Counted from the first letter of the stretch, positions 1 to 6,337 are shown. The stretch is 7,495 nt of DNA from Bacillota bacterium (GCA_023457325.1 JAEWLX010000044.1:1-7495); one strand, 5' to 3'. Made by a program: numbers and translations. Notes: generated from the sequence alone by a model not told the origin.

Positions 1-1
1 T

Positions 2-2083
2 TTTCCTTTAACCAATCTTGACAACGCTAGTTTTGATTTATTTACGAACAATCTCAAAGATTATTCGCTGACAATTAAAGAACATATTAAAAATAGTCAC
101 GAACACTATTTTATTTTGCAATTAAACGAAAATATCATTCTTGGTAATGATTATCGGCTTGTTTCTGGTGAGCTTGGCGTCTTAAATCTCGATATTTCCC
201 TCTTAGCGCAGGCTGATGATTTTGATCAGTATTATGCCTATGATGGTCAAGACTTAGGTTCGACCTATTCATCGACTTCAACTACCTTTGCTCTTTGGGC
301 GCCTTTGGCGTCAAAAGTGGTGCTTAAATATTATTTTAAAAAGAAGTGGTGCTTAGTGAATATGGTTCGTCATGAACGAGGTGTTTACCGCGCGTCAGTA
401 AAAGGCAATCTCGATGGTGTATCGTATTTATACGAGGTGACGAATAATGGCGAGGTAATTGAAGTTAGCGACCCTTACGCCAAGTTATCATTGACGAATA
501 ATAAAGCGTCAGTCGTTTTAAATCCTAAGGGGATTAAAATTGATTTTAATGATAAATATCTCCCCAGTTTCACCAAATATACTGAGGCTGTTATCTACGA
601 AGCTCATGTTCGCGATATGACAATTGATGAACATAGCGATATTGTTCATAAAGGAACTTTTTTAGGATTAATCGAAAAAGGACGAAAAACGAAAGGCGGC
701 AATCCTGCCGGCTTTGACTATTTGAAAGCTCTTGGAATTAGCCATTTACAACTACTGCCTATATTTGATTACGCTACAGTCGATGAAGATAATATCTCTG
801 AGTATTATAACTGGGGCTATGATCCAGCGCAGTATTTTGTTCCTGAAGGAAGTTATGCCTCCCAGCCCGATGATCCTTATTCACGGCTGATTGATTTACG
901 AAAAATGGTCGCTGGTTTTCATAAAGAAGGAATTCGTATCGTCATGGATGTCGTCTTTAACCATGTCTATGAATATCAGACGTCAGTATTTGAAAGGGTC
1001 GTTCCCAATTACTTCTTTCGTTATGAAAAAAGTGGGACTCTTTCTAATCGTTCCTTTTGCGGAAACGATATTGCCACCGAGCGAGCGATGGCTCGTAAGC
1101 TAATCGTTGATGCTTGTCTTTACTATGTAAAGGAATTCGGCGTTGATGGTTTTCGCTTTGACCTTATGGGGTTAATTGATTTAGAGACGATAAAAATTAT
1201 TCAAAAGGAAGTCTTGGCCCTTAAACCTGATTTTATTTTCTATGGCGAAGGCTGGCAAATGGGCGATGAGAGTAATCCTCATTTTGAATTAGCTTCTTTA
1301 TCTCATACTTTTGATCTTGATGGTGTTGGTTTCTTTAATGATTGGTACCGCGATATCGTGCGTGGTAAGACCACTGAGCACGATCAAACACCACGAGGTT
1401 ACCTCCTTAATTCTCACAGCCATCGTGAAGCATTTAAATACGCTTATAAAGGTTCTTCGTTTGAACAATTTATCACGAGGCGTTTTATTGATCCTCATCA
1501 AGCGATTAATTACGTTGAATGTCATGATAATGGCACTCTTTTTGATAAGCTCGAAACCGCTCTTCCGGAAGAGAGTCTGACACTTCGTCTCGAACGTCTT
1601 AAAATGGTTAATGCTGTTATTCTTGCTTCTTATGGCGTGCCTTTTATTCATATGGGTCAGGAGCTTGGCCTATCCAAGAAAAGCCATCAAAACACTTATC
1701 GTTCAGGCGATGACTTAAATAAGATGGATTATAAGCTTTTAGATGAGCGTTTTGCCTTGTTTTCTTATCACGCTGATGCAATTAAACTGCGGCGAAGTCT
1801 CTTCTTCCTTCACGAATGCGATTTAGACAAAATAGAACAAAGTGTGACTTTTGACGATTTAGAAAATAACGCTGTGAAGATTTCTTATAATTTAAGTGCC
1901 TATTCAAGTGAATTTAAAGATTTTATCATCTTTGTCAATCCTAGCTCAGAAACCCTTTATTACGACCTTGATGAATACTATCAAATTCTCTTTGCAAGCG
2001 GGGGAAATGTTCTATCTAGTCAAACCTTTGTCAAGCATGTTATGATTAAAGCTCGCTCGTTTCTTATTTTAATTTTAAAATAA
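2..2083 (+). CDS. Type I pullulanase (GH13 debranching enzyme), 5'-partial
   Basis: Hydrolyses alpha-1,6 branch linkages in pullulan, glycogen or starch-derived dextrins; Bacillus AmyX-type enzymes act in the cytoplasm. The frame is open from base 2 with no stop and no credible start, so the gene begins upstream; I estimate about 20-25 residues are missing by comparison with AmyX as remembered. A TTG at 116 has no Shine-Dalgarno sequence, and the 38 codons before it still read like the family's N-terminal region. A CBM48-like segment begins near 'LWAPLASKV' (about 293-320). The type I signature YNWGYDP is at 806-826. GH13 motifs follow in order: DVVFNH (947-964); GFRFD with the nucleophile Asp at 1160-1162; GEGW with the acid/base Glu at 1247-1249; VECHDN with the stabilising Asp at 1526-1528. 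All catalytic residues are intact. No signal peptide can be judged. The stop is TAA. The gene is family-certain; a glycogen or maltodextrin substrate is inferred. Confidence 0.95.
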   Translation, partial: FPLTNLDNASFDLFTNNLKDYSLTIKEHIKNSHEHYFILQLNENIILGNDYRLVSGELGVLNLDISLLAQADDFDQYYAYDGQDLGSTYSSTSTTFALWAPLASKVVLKYYFKKKWCLVNMVRHERGVYRASVKGNLDGVSYLYEVTNNGEVIEVSDPYAKLSLTNNKASVVLNPKGIKIDFNDKYLPSFTKYTEAVIYEAHVRDMTIDEHSDIVHKGTFLGLIEKGRKTKGGNPAGFDYLKALGISHLQLLPIFDYATVDEDNISEYYNWGYDPAQYFVPEGSYASQPDDPYSRLIDLRKMVAGFHKEGIRIVMDVVFNHVYEYQTSVFERVVPNYFFRYEKSGTLSNRSFCGNDIATERAMARKLIVDACLYYVKEFGVDGFRFDLMGLIDLETIKIIQKEVLALKPDFIFYGEGWQMGDESNPHFELASLSHTFDLDGVGFFNDWYRDIVRGKTTEHDQTPRGYLLNSHSHREAFKYAYKGSSFEQFITRRFIDPHQAINYVECHDNGTLFDKLETALPEESLTLRLERLKMVNAVILASYGVPFIHMGQELGLSKKSHQNTYRSGDDLNKMDYKLLDERFALFSYHADAIKLRRSLFFLHECDLDKIEQSVTFDDLENNAVKISYNLSAYSSEFKDFIIFVNPSSETLYYDLDEYYQILFASGGNVLSSQTFVKHVMIKARSFLILILK

Positions 2084-2103
2084 CATTTGAGAAATTATCG
2101 GCC

Positions 2104-2131
2104 ATGACCTCCTTAAAATAAAGTCGGAGGT
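2104..2131 (+). promoter_or_regulatory. Leader hairpin that could mask the ribosome binding site
   Basis: The gap between the pullulanase and the OB-fold gene contains ACCTCC (2107-2112) and its exact complement GGAGGT (2126-2131), separated by 13 bases. The second arm is the Shine-Dalgarno sequence of the gene starting at 2141, with 10 bases between GGAGG and the ATG. Folding would hide the ribosome binding site. The first arm, read on as ACCTCCTTA, also resembles the 3' tail of 16S rRNA. An ATG at 2104 opens a five-codon frame (M-T-S-L-K-stop) that covers the first arm, but it has no ribosome binding site of its own. The 6-bp complement is visible in the sequence; a regulatory role is inference. 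There is no T-run, so it is not an intrinsic terminator, and I see no convincing promoter in this gap. Confidence 0.4.
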
Positions 2132-2140
2132 ATACATTTT

Positions 2141-2428
2141 ATGATATCAGACGTCTTTCTTACCGGCCGTCTTGGTGAGGTGATCAACAATACGGTTCGG
2201 ATTGTCGAAATTGATCGCATGGTTCCCGAACACGGCAAGTTTATTATCGACAAAATTCCCGTGTCGTATTGGAGCAAGGAACCTCGTTCCCGGTTCATGA
2301 AACTCAGTGGTGGGACGTTAGTTGTAATTCGGGGGCGAATTCAAATTGACGAACAAATTGGCCTCATAATCGTTGCAGAACAACTTGCAATTTTAGGACA
2401 AAATCTATTAAATGAAATAGGAGGATAG
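2141..2428 (+). CDS. Small OB-fold protein related to single-stranded DNA-binding protein
   Basis: A 95-residue protein with the strand pattern of an SSB-type OB fold. 'FLTGRLGEV' (residues 6-14) resembles the first SSB strand (ILIGRLGKD in ordinary SSBs). 'KIPVSYWSK' (38-46) matches the FIPVVVWGK-type strand. 'GGTLVVIRGRI' (57-67) matches the GSLVAVEGRL strand, and 'LIIVAEQLAIL' (75-85) the last strand. It is shorter than a normal SSB (roughly 110-180 residues) because of a compact middle. It ends in NEIGG with no Gln/Gly-rich linker and no acidic DDDIPF-like tip, so it should not recruit partners the way SSB does. The start is supported by GGAGG at 2126-2130. The last codons (GGA GGA TAG) carry the Shine-Dalgarno sequence of the next gene, which suggests translational coupling. 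Nucleic-acid binding is a fold-based inference; the cellular role is unknown. A PriB-like accessory OB protein is an alternative. Confidence 0.65.
   Translation: MISDVFLTGRLGEVINNTVRIVEIDRMVPEHGKFIIDKIPVSYWSKEPRSRFMKLSGGTLVVIRGRIQIDEQIGLIIVAEQLAILGQNLLNEIGG
2419..2424 (+). promoter_or_regulatory. Ribosome binding site fixing the GTG start of plsC
   Basis: A full AGGAGG lies 9 bases before the GTG at 2434 and inside the last codons of the upstream gene. Its position selects the GTG over later ATG codons and implies that the two genes are translated from one message. Confidence 0.8.
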
Positions 2429-2433
2429 CGCGC

Positions 2434-3192
2434 GTGCTCAAGTACATAAGATTAATCCTAGTCTGCGGACCACGAATCTTGTGGTCATATTTTGCTTGGA
2501 TGATCAAATATGCGCGTCACCCAGAACGTTATCCGCTTGAAAAACGATACAATCGTATTCGCAATCTCATTATCTATGTTTTTCGCCATTTTCATGTCGA
2601 TATTCATGTGCAAGGCGAAGAAATCTTTATGCATGAAGAGCGGCCGTTTGTTTTATACGCTAATCACTATTCCGATTTTGATCCTTTACTTTTAGTTGCA
2701 ATTTCGAAAAATCCAATTACTTTTGTCGCTAAAAAAGAAACCTTAAAGTTCCCTTTTATCGGTAAAGTTGTTAAATTGCTCGAAGGCGTTACGATTGATC
2801 GCGCTGACTTAAGATCGCAAGTTGTGGCCATTGACAATGCCGTTAAACTCGTGGAAAGTGGAAGAAATCTCGTTATTTTTCCGGAAGGAACACGTAATAA
2901 GAATTATTTGCTACCTATCGGCGAATTTAAACCGGGAGCTTTTAAGTTATCGTATCGCACCGGCGCACCAATTATTCCCTGTGCCATATACGGAACTTTC
3001 CGCCCCTTAAGTCGCAAGAGTAATTTAAAAGTGTATCCAATGTGGGTCCGCTTCTTTAAGCCTATTGAAAAAGAAGAATACTTGCAGATTAATACCGTCC
3101 ATCTCGCTCCGGATATTCAGTCGATGATTCAAAAAGAAATCGATGAGAACATGATAAAAAAAGATACTATGTATCTTGAAAACATTAAGTAG
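2434..3192 (+). CDS. plsC: 1-acyl-sn-glycerol-3-phosphate acyltransferase (PlsC family)
   Basis: Transfers an acyl chain to lysophosphatidic acid to make phosphatidic acid, the second acylation of membrane phospholipid synthesis, at the inner face of the membrane. The 252-residue length is normal. The N-terminus (about residues 4-26) is hydrophobic with basic residues and probably anchors the protein. All four acyltransferase blocks are present: 'NHYSDFDP' with the HX4D pair His78 and Asp83; 'FPFIGKV' (about 106-112) leading to 'VTIDR' (119-123); 'FPEGTR' (149-154), which binds the phosphate of the acceptor; and 'PIIPCAIYG' (179-187). The GTG start is placed by AGGAGG at 2419-2424. The gene follows the OB-fold gene by 5 bases and converges with the methyltransferase gene at a 6-base gap. 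The C-terminal coding end contains a hairpin that can terminate transcription on the opposite strand. The family is certain; exact acceptor specificity is not proven, since related LPLAT proteins share these motifs. Confidence 0.92.
   Translation: MLKYIRLILVCGPRILWSYFAWMIKYARHPERYPLEKRYNRIRNLIIYVFRHFHVDIHVQGEEIFMHEERPFVLYANHYSDFDPLLLVAISKNPITFVAKKETLKFPFIGKVVKLLEGVTIDRADLRSQVVAIDNAVKLVESGRNLVIFPEGTRNKNYLLPIGEFKPGAFKLSYRTGAPIIPCAIYGTFRPLSRKSNLKVYPMWVRFFKPIEKEEYLQINTVHLAPDIQSMIQKEIDENMIKKDTMYLENIK
3156..3177 (-). terminator. Probable intrinsic terminator of the rsmF-like gene, inside plsC
   Basis: AAGATAC (3161-3167) and GTATCTT (3171-3177) form a 7-bp stem with a 3-base loop. Read on the minus strand, the stem runs straight into a T-run (seven Ts counting two from the stem, 3162-3156). 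It begins 22 bases past the minus-strand stop at 3199, a typical terminator position. The stem is A+T-rich and so rather weak. On the plus strand it has no T-run, so it acts in one direction only. It lies wholly within the last codons of plsC. Confidence 0.6.
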
Positions 3193-3198
3193 TTAAAA

Positions 3199-4494
3199 TT
3201 AGCCGCTGATTGACCTTCTTCTTAATCCTTTCGGAAGAAGGTTTTTTAATGTATTGTTTGCGGAACGAACAAAACCGACATTTACTTGCTGATAAGATAC
3301 GAGATGATAACCTTTATCGATTTGATAATTAAGCGTTTCACCGGCTAGATATTTTCTAAATGATGACTCATCAAGACTAATACTTTGCGATGCATCAAGG
3401 TAGTGAGCGAGATGATGATGAGGTTTAATCGTTTTGTTGATGTCATCAAATGCGCGAACACCATAGCGTATAACGTTAAGATGATCGGTGTTAATCTGCC
3501 AATTTAAAGAATACAAACTGTCTCCTATTTCCCGGTTATGGCGTTGAATTAAGTTGTATTGTTGGAGCATTGTTTGATGGCGACCTTTATATGACGAAGT
3601 CACATACTTTGTTTTCAAAGATTTGCCAGGCTTTTTTATTAGCGCAAGAAATTGTCCTTCGCCTTTAAATAGTGACGGCAAAAAGTAGATTGCGTTTTGT
3701 AGATGTAAACTTCGATAAATACCCAAGAATTCATTGATTTCTAGTAAATATGCATCGCTTTTAGTTAATAAATGATTGACGACATCCTCGTTTTCTTCCT
3801 TGCTGAACGAGCAAGTTGAATAAGCGATTGTTCCTCCGGGTTTTAACATCGCATACGCCAATTCAAGGAGAGCGATTTGGCTTTGTTTGCACGTTAAGAC
3901 TTTGTGATATGACCAGTCATCAATCATTTTTTCATCTTTACGAAACATTCCTGAGCCACTACATGGAGCGTCGAGAATGATTTTATCAAAGGTATTGAGG
4001 TAAAAAGGATAGATATCGGCCAAATTATTGTTGACTACGATGATATTACCCATGCCCATACGTTCGACATTTTGTGAAAGAACAAGAGCGCGTGAATGAG
4101 AAATATCATTGGCCAGTACGACGCCTTCTTGAGTAACTTTAAGTGCGGCCTGAAGCGTTTTTCCGCCAGGTGCCGCACACATATCAAGAACATAATCTCC
4201 GGGCCGGATATTAAGCAAAGAAACGATGCTCATCGCTGCTGGTTCTTGAATATAATAGACGCCAAGATCATGAAGGTAATGGCGTCCGAAATCGTATTGC
4301 TTCTTATCATAATAAAAACCATTATCAACTAGAGGATGACTATGAACATCTGGAAAACGTGAATAAAATTCACGCCTTGTCATTTTATTAGTGTTTAAAT
4401 ACAAGGAATAGACTCGTTCTTCGTTTAGAGCTTTGCTGATTTGATCGGCAACTACTTTCGAAAAATTGTTAACGAGGTTTTCATAAAAATTCAT
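3199..4494 (-). CDS. rsmF: 16S rRNA m5C methyltransferase, RsmF/NOL1-NOP2-Sun family
   Basis: SAM-dependent methyltransferase that makes 5-methylcytosine in RNA; RsmF-type enzymes modify the decoding region of 16S rRNA. The 431 residues are arranged in the usual order. An N-terminal segment ends in 'YYIQEPAAM' (80-88). The Rossmann core follows, with SAM-binding 'CAAPGGKT' (106-113). 'DAPCSGSGMFRKD' (175-187) carries the motif IV Cys178, and 'YSTCSF' (225-230) carries the motif VI Cys228. GMFRKD is characteristic of the RsmF branch. A C-terminal PUA-like RNA-binding region ends in 'LLPKGLRRR'. An in-frame TAA 12 bases upstream makes the ATG at 4494 the first possible start, yet no Shine-Dalgarno sequence precedes it. 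It is the only minus-strand gene here and is divergent from pdp. The exact target cytosine (1404 or 1407 type) cannot be told from sequence. Confidence 0.9.
   Translation of the reverse strand: MNFYENLVNNFSKVVADQISKALNEERVYSLYLNTNKMTRREFYSRFPDVHSHPLVDNGFYYDKKQYDFGRHYLHDLGVYYIQEPAAMSIVSLLNIRPGDYVLDMCAAPGGKTLQAALKVTQEGVVLANDISHSRALVLSQNVERMGMGNIIVVNNNLADIYPFYLNTFDKIILDAPCSGSGMFRKDEKMIDDWSYHKVLTCKQSQIALLELAYAMLKPGGTIAYSTCSFSKEENEDVVNHLLTKSDAYLLEINEFLGIYRSLHLQNAIYFLPSLFKGEGQFLALIKKPGKSLKTKYVTSSYKGRHQTMLQQYNLIQRHNREIGDSLYSLNWQINTDHLNVIRYGVRAFDDINKTIKPHHHLAHYLDASQSISLDESSFRKYLAGETLNYQIDKGYHLVSYQQVNVGFVRSANNTLKNLLPKGLRRRSISG
3213..3247 (+). terminator. Intrinsic terminator of the plsC transcript, inside the rsmF-like gene
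   Basis: ACCTTCTTC (3213-3221) pairs perfectly with GAAGAAGGT (3234-3242) across a 12-base loop, and six Ts follow (3242-3247). It starts 21 bases after the plsC stop. On the minus strand the same bases code for the conserved end of the methyltransferase: one arm is CTT CTT CC (Leu-Leu-Pro), the other AGA AGA AGG (Arg-Arg-Arg). The minus strand has no T-run after the hairpin, so termination should be plus-strand only. Confidence 0.8.
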
Positions 4495-4522
4495 GGTTTT
4501 AGTTTAGCAAGGTCGCTAGTAA

Positions 4523-4544
4523 AAAGATATTAAAACATATCTTT
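4523..4544. repeat. 8-bp inverted repeat upstream of the pdp promoter
   Basis: AAAGATAT (4523-4530) and ATATCTTT (4537-4544) are exact inverted copies separated by 6 bases. They sit in the divergent region over the place expected for the -35 element of the pdp promoter, which is a usual location for an operator. The arms are entirely A+T-rich apart from one G:C pair each, so chance is a real alternative. Confidence 0.45.
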
Positions 4545-4553
4545 AACATGTTA
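4544..4553. promoter_or_regulatory. 10-bp palindrome overlapping the pdp -10 element
   Basis: TAACATGTTA is a perfect palindrome whose right half covers the extended -10 TG and the first two bases of TATACT. A dimeric regulator bound here would block RNA polymerase. It abuts the 8-bp inverted repeat just upstream. The operator role is inferred from position only. Confidence 0.35.
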
Positions 4554-4557
4554 TACT
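4549..4557 (+). promoter_or_regulatory. Extended -10 promoter for the pdp-dtd-mnmA operon
   Basis: TG-T-TATACT is an extended -10 element one base off the TATAAT consensus. Upstream, only weak -35 candidates such as TTAAAA (4530-4535, 16-base spacer) are visible, which is normal for extended -10 promoters. The predicted start of transcription, near 4564, leaves a leader of only about 13 bases, so GAGGT (4565-4569) would lie at the very 5' end of the message. No equally good promoter is seen for the divergent minus-strand gene. Confidence 0.6.
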
Positions 4558-4576
4558 TATTTACGAGGTAATTATT

Positions 4577-5878
4577 ATGAGAATGGTTGATATTATTGTT
4601 AAAAAACGTGATGGAAAAATCTTGACCAAAGAAGAGATTTCTTTTTTTGTTAAAGGCTATGTTGATGGCACTATACCTGATTATCAAGTTAGTGCTTTGG
4701 CAATGGCTATTTTGTTTCGCGGCATGAATAAAGAAGAGATTACCGTTTTGACTGATCTCATGATGCATAGCGGTGATATCATCGATTTAAGTTCGATAAA
4801 AGGCGTAAAAGCCGACAAGCATTCGACTGGTGGCGTCGGTGACAAAACGAGTTTGGTCTTAGGACCAATGGTCGCGGCTTGCGGTGTCAAAATCGCCAAA
4901 ATGAGCGGACGAGGTCTTGGTCATACTGGCGGAACACTTGATAAAATGGAAGCTATTCCTGGCATGAAAATCGCTATTTCCGAACAACAATTCCTTCGTC
5001 AAGTCAACGAAGTTGGTCTGGCGATTGTTGGCCAAACAGGTCACCTTGTTCCTGCTGATAAAAAACTATATTCATTGCGCGATGTTACCGGCACAGTTGA
5101 ATCAATTCCTTTAATCGCCTCATCAGTTATGTCTAAAAAACTCGCCAGTGGCAGCGACACTATCCTTCTTGATGTTAAGTTTGGAAGCGGGGCTTTCATG
5201 AAAGATTTAGAAAGTGCTCGCGAATTAGCAAGAACGATGGTTGATATCGGCGATGGACTTAAGCGCGATACAAGAGCCATTTTAACGGACATGGAACAGC
5301 CGCTTGGTCTAGCTGTCGGCAATGCTTTGGAAGTCAAAGAAGCCATCGATACTTTGCACGGCAAGGGTCCTCATGATTTAGTGGAGTTATGTCTTGAAGC
5401 GGGAGCGATTATGCTTGAACAAGCCAAGGTTGTGACCGACACAAAAATGGGGCGGAAAATGTTAGAAAAAGCAATTGCTGATGGTTCCGCTTTTAATAAA
5501 TTAAAAGAAATGGTTAAGGCTCAAGGAGGAGATGTCTCCTATATTGAACATCCCGATAAATTTCCTCTTTCCAAACACATCGTCGAGATTCATTCGGAAA
5601 ATGAAGGCTATGTCCGTCGCATTGAGGCGCTGGAAATCGGCGCATCCGCCCTGCGTTTAGGCGCGGGACGAGAAACATATGATGATGTGATCGATATGTC
5701 AGCAGGTATTGTTTTAAGAAAGAAAGTCGGTGATTTTGTTAAAATGGGCGATGTTTTATGTGTCGTTCATACTAACAAAGACGAATTTGCTTCGATTCTT
5801 AATGACATTCATCACGCCTTTAAATTTTCCAAAGAAAAACTAGAACCACTACCAATCGTTCACGATTATATTAGATAA
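4577..5878 (+). CDS. pdp: Pyrimidine-nucleoside phosphorylase
   Basis: Phosphorolyses uridine, deoxyuridine and thymidine to the base plus (deoxy)ribose 1-phosphate, in cytoplasmic nucleoside salvage. The 433 residues equal the Bacillus enzyme's length as I recall it, and the opening MRMVDII matches its N-terminus. Seen in order: 'KHSTGGVGD' (81-89), which binds phosphate; the family signature 'SGRGLGHTGGTLDKME' (110-125); 'RDVTGTVESIPLIASS' (168-183) followed by 'MSKKLA' (185-190), with Arg168, Ser183 and Lys187 as pyrimidine-contacting residues; and 'DVKFGSGAF' (199-207). A C-terminal alpha/beta domain contains 'LGAGR' and 'GIVLRKKVGDFV'. The start is supported by GAGGT at 4565-4569, 8 bases from the ATG; the in-frame ATG two codons on is less well spaced. 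It is the first gene of an operon with dtd and mnmA. Bacillus-like length and sequence favour Pdp over the thymidine-specific DeoA. Confidence 0.95.
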   Translation: MRMVDIIVKKRDGKILTKEEISFFVKGYVDGTIPDYQVSALAMAILFRGMNKEEITVLTDLMMHSGDIIDLSSIKGVKADKHSTGGVGDKTSLVLGPMVAACGVKIAKMSGRGLGHTGGTLDKMEAIPGMKIAISEQQFLRQVNEVGLAIVGQTGHLVPADKKLYSLRDVTGTVESIPLIASSVMSKKLASGSDTILLDVKFGSGAFMKDLESARELARTMVDIGDGLKRDTRAILTDMEQPLGLAVGNALEVKEAIDTLHGKGPHDLVELCLEAGAIMLEQAKVVTDTKMGRKMLEKAIADGSAFNKLKEMVKAQGGDVSYIEHPDKFPLSKHIVEIHSENEGYVRRIEALEIGASALRLGAGRETYDDVIDMSAGIVLRKKVGDFVKMGDVLCVVHTNKDEFASILNDIHHAFKFSKEKLEPLPIVHDYIR

Positions 5879-5884
5879 ATATTT

Positions 5885-6337
5885 ATGCGCATTATTGTCC
5901 AAAACGTTACTGAGGCTCACCTTTCGATTTCTAATCGTCTCTTTTGTGCGACCGATCGCGGATATGTCTTACTCGTTGGTTTCACCTTTGGTGATAACGA
6001 AGAAATTGTAGCGAAAATGGTAGATAAGGTCGTTAATATGCGCCTTTTTCAAGACGATAATGGCAAAACTAATCTCTCGATTGTCGATATCAAAGGGACA
6101 ATACTAGCTGTTCCACAATTCACCCTTTATGCTGACTTAAGCGAAGGGAGACGACCATCATTTACGAAGGCTCTTTCACCAGACGAAGCCTCGCGACTAT
6201 TTGATTATTTTGTCGATGGACTAAAAAAACGTCACGATGCGGTTTGCACCGGCTTATTTGGGGCTGACATGAAAGTTAATCTCACTAATGATGGACCTTT
6301 CACTGTTCTTCTTGATTCTAAGGAACTTTTTAAATAA
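5885..6337 (+). CDS. dtd: D-aminoacyl-tRNA deacylase, with variant motif residues
   Basis: Removes D-amino acids (and glycine mischarged on tRNA-Ala) from tRNA in the cytoplasm. It works as a homodimer in which a Gly-cisPro loop from one subunit completes the active site of the other. The 150-residue length is normal. 'NDGPFT' (135-140) is the Gly-cisPro motif, usually NxGPVT; 'FGADMKV' (125-131) and 'GRRPSFT' (88-94) are also typical. Two motif positions are unusual: 'PQFTL' (77-81) replaces the usual SQFTL, and 'QNV' (6-8) replaces QRV, removing Arg7. As I recall, the animal paralogue ATD carries Pro at the first position and lacks that Arg. The ATG has no clear Shine-Dalgarno sequence and lies in the same frame as pdp, two codons after its stop, so translation by reinitiation is likely. 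The stop overlaps the mnmA start (TAATG). Family sure; substrate preference open. Confidence 0.93.
   Translation: MRIIVQNVTEAHLSISNRLFCATDRGYVLLVGFTFGDNEEIVAKMVDKVVNMRLFQDDNGKTNLSIVDIKGTILAVPQFTLYADLSEGRRPSFTKALSPDEASRLFDYFVDGLKKRHDAVCTGLFGADMKVNLTNDGPFTVLLDSKELFK

Noticed and set aside
1298..1651. A 117-codon minus-strand open frame inside the pullulanase gene
   Set aside because: It lies opposite a catalytically intact conserved gene, has low-complexity Lys/Ile/Thr-rich composition and no recognisable domain; it is a shadow frame.
2028..2119. Possible promoter for the OB-fold gene (TTGTCA at 2028, TTGAGA at 2087, TAAAAT at 2114)
   Set aside because: No pair has acceptable spacing, and a start from TAAAAT would fall at or within the ribosome binding site; read-through from the pullulanase gene is simpler.
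2428..2433. GCGCGC alternating run between the OB-fold gene and plsC
   Set aside because: It is only six bases, partly spacer between the ribosome binding site and the GTG; nothing supports a separate function such as Z-DNA or a restriction-related site.
4495..4576. Minus-strand promoter for the rsmF-like gene
   Set aside because: A+T-rich -10-like strings such as TAATAT occur, but none has a matching -35 or an extended -10, so no site can be chosen.
4499..5364. Several minus-strand open frames opposite the start and middle of pdp
   Set aside because: pdp is a full-length, strongly conserved gene on the plus strand; these frames have no motif and no convincing ribosome binding site.
5876..5887. 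A Pdp-Dtd fusion by stop read-through, since both genes are in the same frame and only two codons apart
   Set aside because: Pdp ends at its normal length and Dtd begins at its normal first residue; there is no known read-through context. Reinitiation is the simpler explanation.
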